Both the position numbers and the translations under genes were made by a program. The notes under the pieces are model-generated. The model was not told the origin of the DNA and did no database searches. It worked only from the letters and a program-made list of their open reading frames with translations. Below, piece after piece: positions 63,111 to 64,000 of a stretch of DNA of 64,000 nt (its first letter is position 1; every line of letters begins with the position of its first letter). The stretch lies in NCBI RefSeq assembly GCF_025717535.1, contig NZ_JAJIRO010000003.1, forward strand, positions 1 to 64,000. Direction: 5' to 3'. The DNA comes from Paucibacter sp. Y2R2-4 (GTDB taxonomy: Bacteria > Pseudomonadota > Gammaproteobacteria > Burkholderiales > Burkholderiaceae_C).

Positions 63111-64000
63111 GATGGGCCAGGCTCAAGAGCGGCTCAAAAATCCACTCGATCAGCCGGCGCCGCTCCAGCAGCACATCGGCCTCCAACTGCATGCCGGCCG
63201 ACAGCGGCTGGGCTTCGCCATAGGCTTGGACCGTTTGGGCGTCGAGGCCGACGGTGACACGATACAGCGGTTCGCTCTGCTGGCTCTGGCTGAGCGCGGC
63301 CGGCAGGTGCAAGGTGGCCAGCTCGGCCGGCAGCAAAGGTGTGCGCGAGACCTGCAGCACCCGGCCGTATTGCAGGCCGAATTTTTGGTAGGGAAAGGCC
63401 TGGTAGCGCAGATGCACCGACTGCTGGGGGCGCAAGAAGCCCACCGCGCTAGAGGGCGCATAGAGCTGCGCCTGCATCTCGGTGCGAGCCGGCAAAAGGC
63501 TGGCCAGGGCGGCACCGCTGGCCACGCTTTGGCCGGGTTCGGCCAGCAAGGTGGCCACGATGCCATCGCTGGGCGCGCGCAGCACCAGGCGGCGGCGGTT
63601 CTCGGTTTCCAGGCCGAGGCGGCCCAGCTCGGCCCGGTCACGGGCAATCTCGCCCTGCAGCACCTCGGCTCGCAGCGGCAATTGGCGCGCCTCGCTTTGC
63701 GTGGCCTGCAAGTCGCGCTGCAGCGACTCGCGCTGCCGCTCCAGCGCTTGGCCCTGGGCCTTCAAGGCCAAGAGATCTTCGCGTTTGCTTTGCAGCTGTG
63801 CGGCAGAGATGAAGTTGTCTCGGCTGAGTTGCTCCTGGCGCGCCAAAGTCTCGCTCGCCAGCGCCAGTCTTTCGGCCTGCAGGCTGCTTTCCGCCTTCAG
63901 CAACTGCAGCTCTCGCTCCAGCCCCAGCCTGCGCTGATTCAGCGCTTGCTGCTGAGTGTGCGCTAACTGGCGCTCTTGTTCGGCGGTGTTTTGCAGGCTG
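63103..64000 (-). CDS. HlyD-family membrane fusion adaptor, cut by the right edge
   Basis: Partial gene whose N-terminus lies beyond the window; the minus-strand frame stays open to base 64000. The visible part is a long coiled coil rich in Glu, Gln, Arg and Leu (QNTAEQERQLA, RRLGLERELQLLK), then the lipoyl-like segment LVLRAPSDGIVATLLAEPGQSVASG and the beta-barrel part VHLRYQAFPYQKFG. It should link the C39 ABC exporter to an outer-membrane channel. It overlaps the exporter gene by 8 bp. Confidence 0.9.
   Translation of the reverse strand, partial: SLQNTAEQERQLAHTQQQALNQRRLGLERELQLLKAESSLQAERLALASETLARQEQLSRDNFISAAQLQSKREDLLALKAQGQALERQRESLQRDLQATQSEARQLPLRAEVLQGEIARDRAELGRLGLETENRRRLVLRAPSDGIVATLLAEPGQSVASGAALASLLPARTEMQAQLYAPSSAVGFLRPQQSVHLRYQAFPYQKFGLQYGRVLQVSRTPLLPAELATLHLPAALSQSQQSEPLYRVTVGLDAQTVQAYGEAQPLSAGMQLEADVLLERRRLIEWIFEPLLSLAHRV

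Noticed and set aside
1-64000. CRISPR arrays, tRNA, rRNA and insertion sequences
   Set aside because: No spaced direct repeats, no tRNA-like cloverleaf, no rRNA sequence and no transposase were recognised when reading both strands.

Overview
The window is a GC-rich, gene-dense stretch of a bacterial chromosome. Gene families point to a betaproteobacterium of the order Burkholderiales, probably the Roseateles/Rubrivivax/Inhella side of that order. The evidence is a Bug-type tricarboxylate substrate-binding protein, the DUF2868/DUF3482 pair, DUF3147, DUF2242, proteobacterial GshA, a PEP-CTERM protein and the order mnmG-rsmG-parA. The genus is inference. I see no rRNA, tRNA, CRISPR array or insertion sequence.

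Layout. 0-5 kb: the start of a divergent Ala-Pro-rich lipoprotein cut by the left edge, a NarL-type two-component system and a TonB-dependent receptor. 5-14 kb: mnmE, DUF2805, apt, a PAS-GGDEF diguanylate cyclase, an acyl-CoA dehydrogenase, gshA, DUF2939, a LysE exporter, DUF3147 and an acetyltransferase. 14-24 kb: a LEA-like helical repeat protein, a DUF885 metallopeptidase-like protein, a PAS histidine kinase beside a periplasmic cache protein, a DUF2242 lipoprotein, the DUF3482 GTPase/DUF2868 membrane pair and a CHAP amidase. 24-29.5 kb: a SUV3-type RNA helicase, a methyltransferase, and a queD-queE pair in which QueD has three T-fold units. 29.8-34.5 kb: OmpW, a GDSL lipoprotein and a PhoD phosphatase. 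34.9-38 kb: a MazG-like/DEDDh exonuclease pair, an acetyltransferase, and an AbrB-PIN toxin-antitoxin-like pair whose antitoxin has a histone-H1-like tail. 38-46 kb: a PEP-CTERM protein, an HNH-like gene divergent from a WYL regulator, DUF3597, a PduO-type adenosyltransferase, FadL and a D-lactate-dehydrogenase-type flavoprotein. 46-51.4 kb: the spoVR-yeaH-prkA stress module. 51.8-59 kb: parB, a hydrolase, argC, two acetyltransferases, parA, rsmG and mnmG. 59-64 kb: a YkgJ-like protein, a Bug protein, DUF2061, and a C39-peptidase ABC exporter with its HlyD adaptor cut by the right edge.

The region is origin-proximal. parA, parB, rsmG and mnmG are present, and three parS palindromes lie inside rsmG and mnmG. 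Two intergenic regions about 7 kb apart (27.35-27.57 and 34.64-34.86 kb) each have DnaA boxes, then a GC-rich spacer, CTA-type trinucleotides and an AT-rich stretch, which is the layout of a bacterial basal origin. The right-hand one has three perfect TTATCCACA boxes. dnaA, dnaN, rpmH and yidC are absent, so the usual origin gene order is rearranged.

The best candidates for something undescribed are the twin origin-like elements, the AbrB/H1-tail plus degenerate PIN pair with an inverted repeat over its start codon, and the HNH-like/WYL divergent pair with a 9-bp inverted repeat between the genes. Functional calls are from reading motifs by eye; no database search was run.
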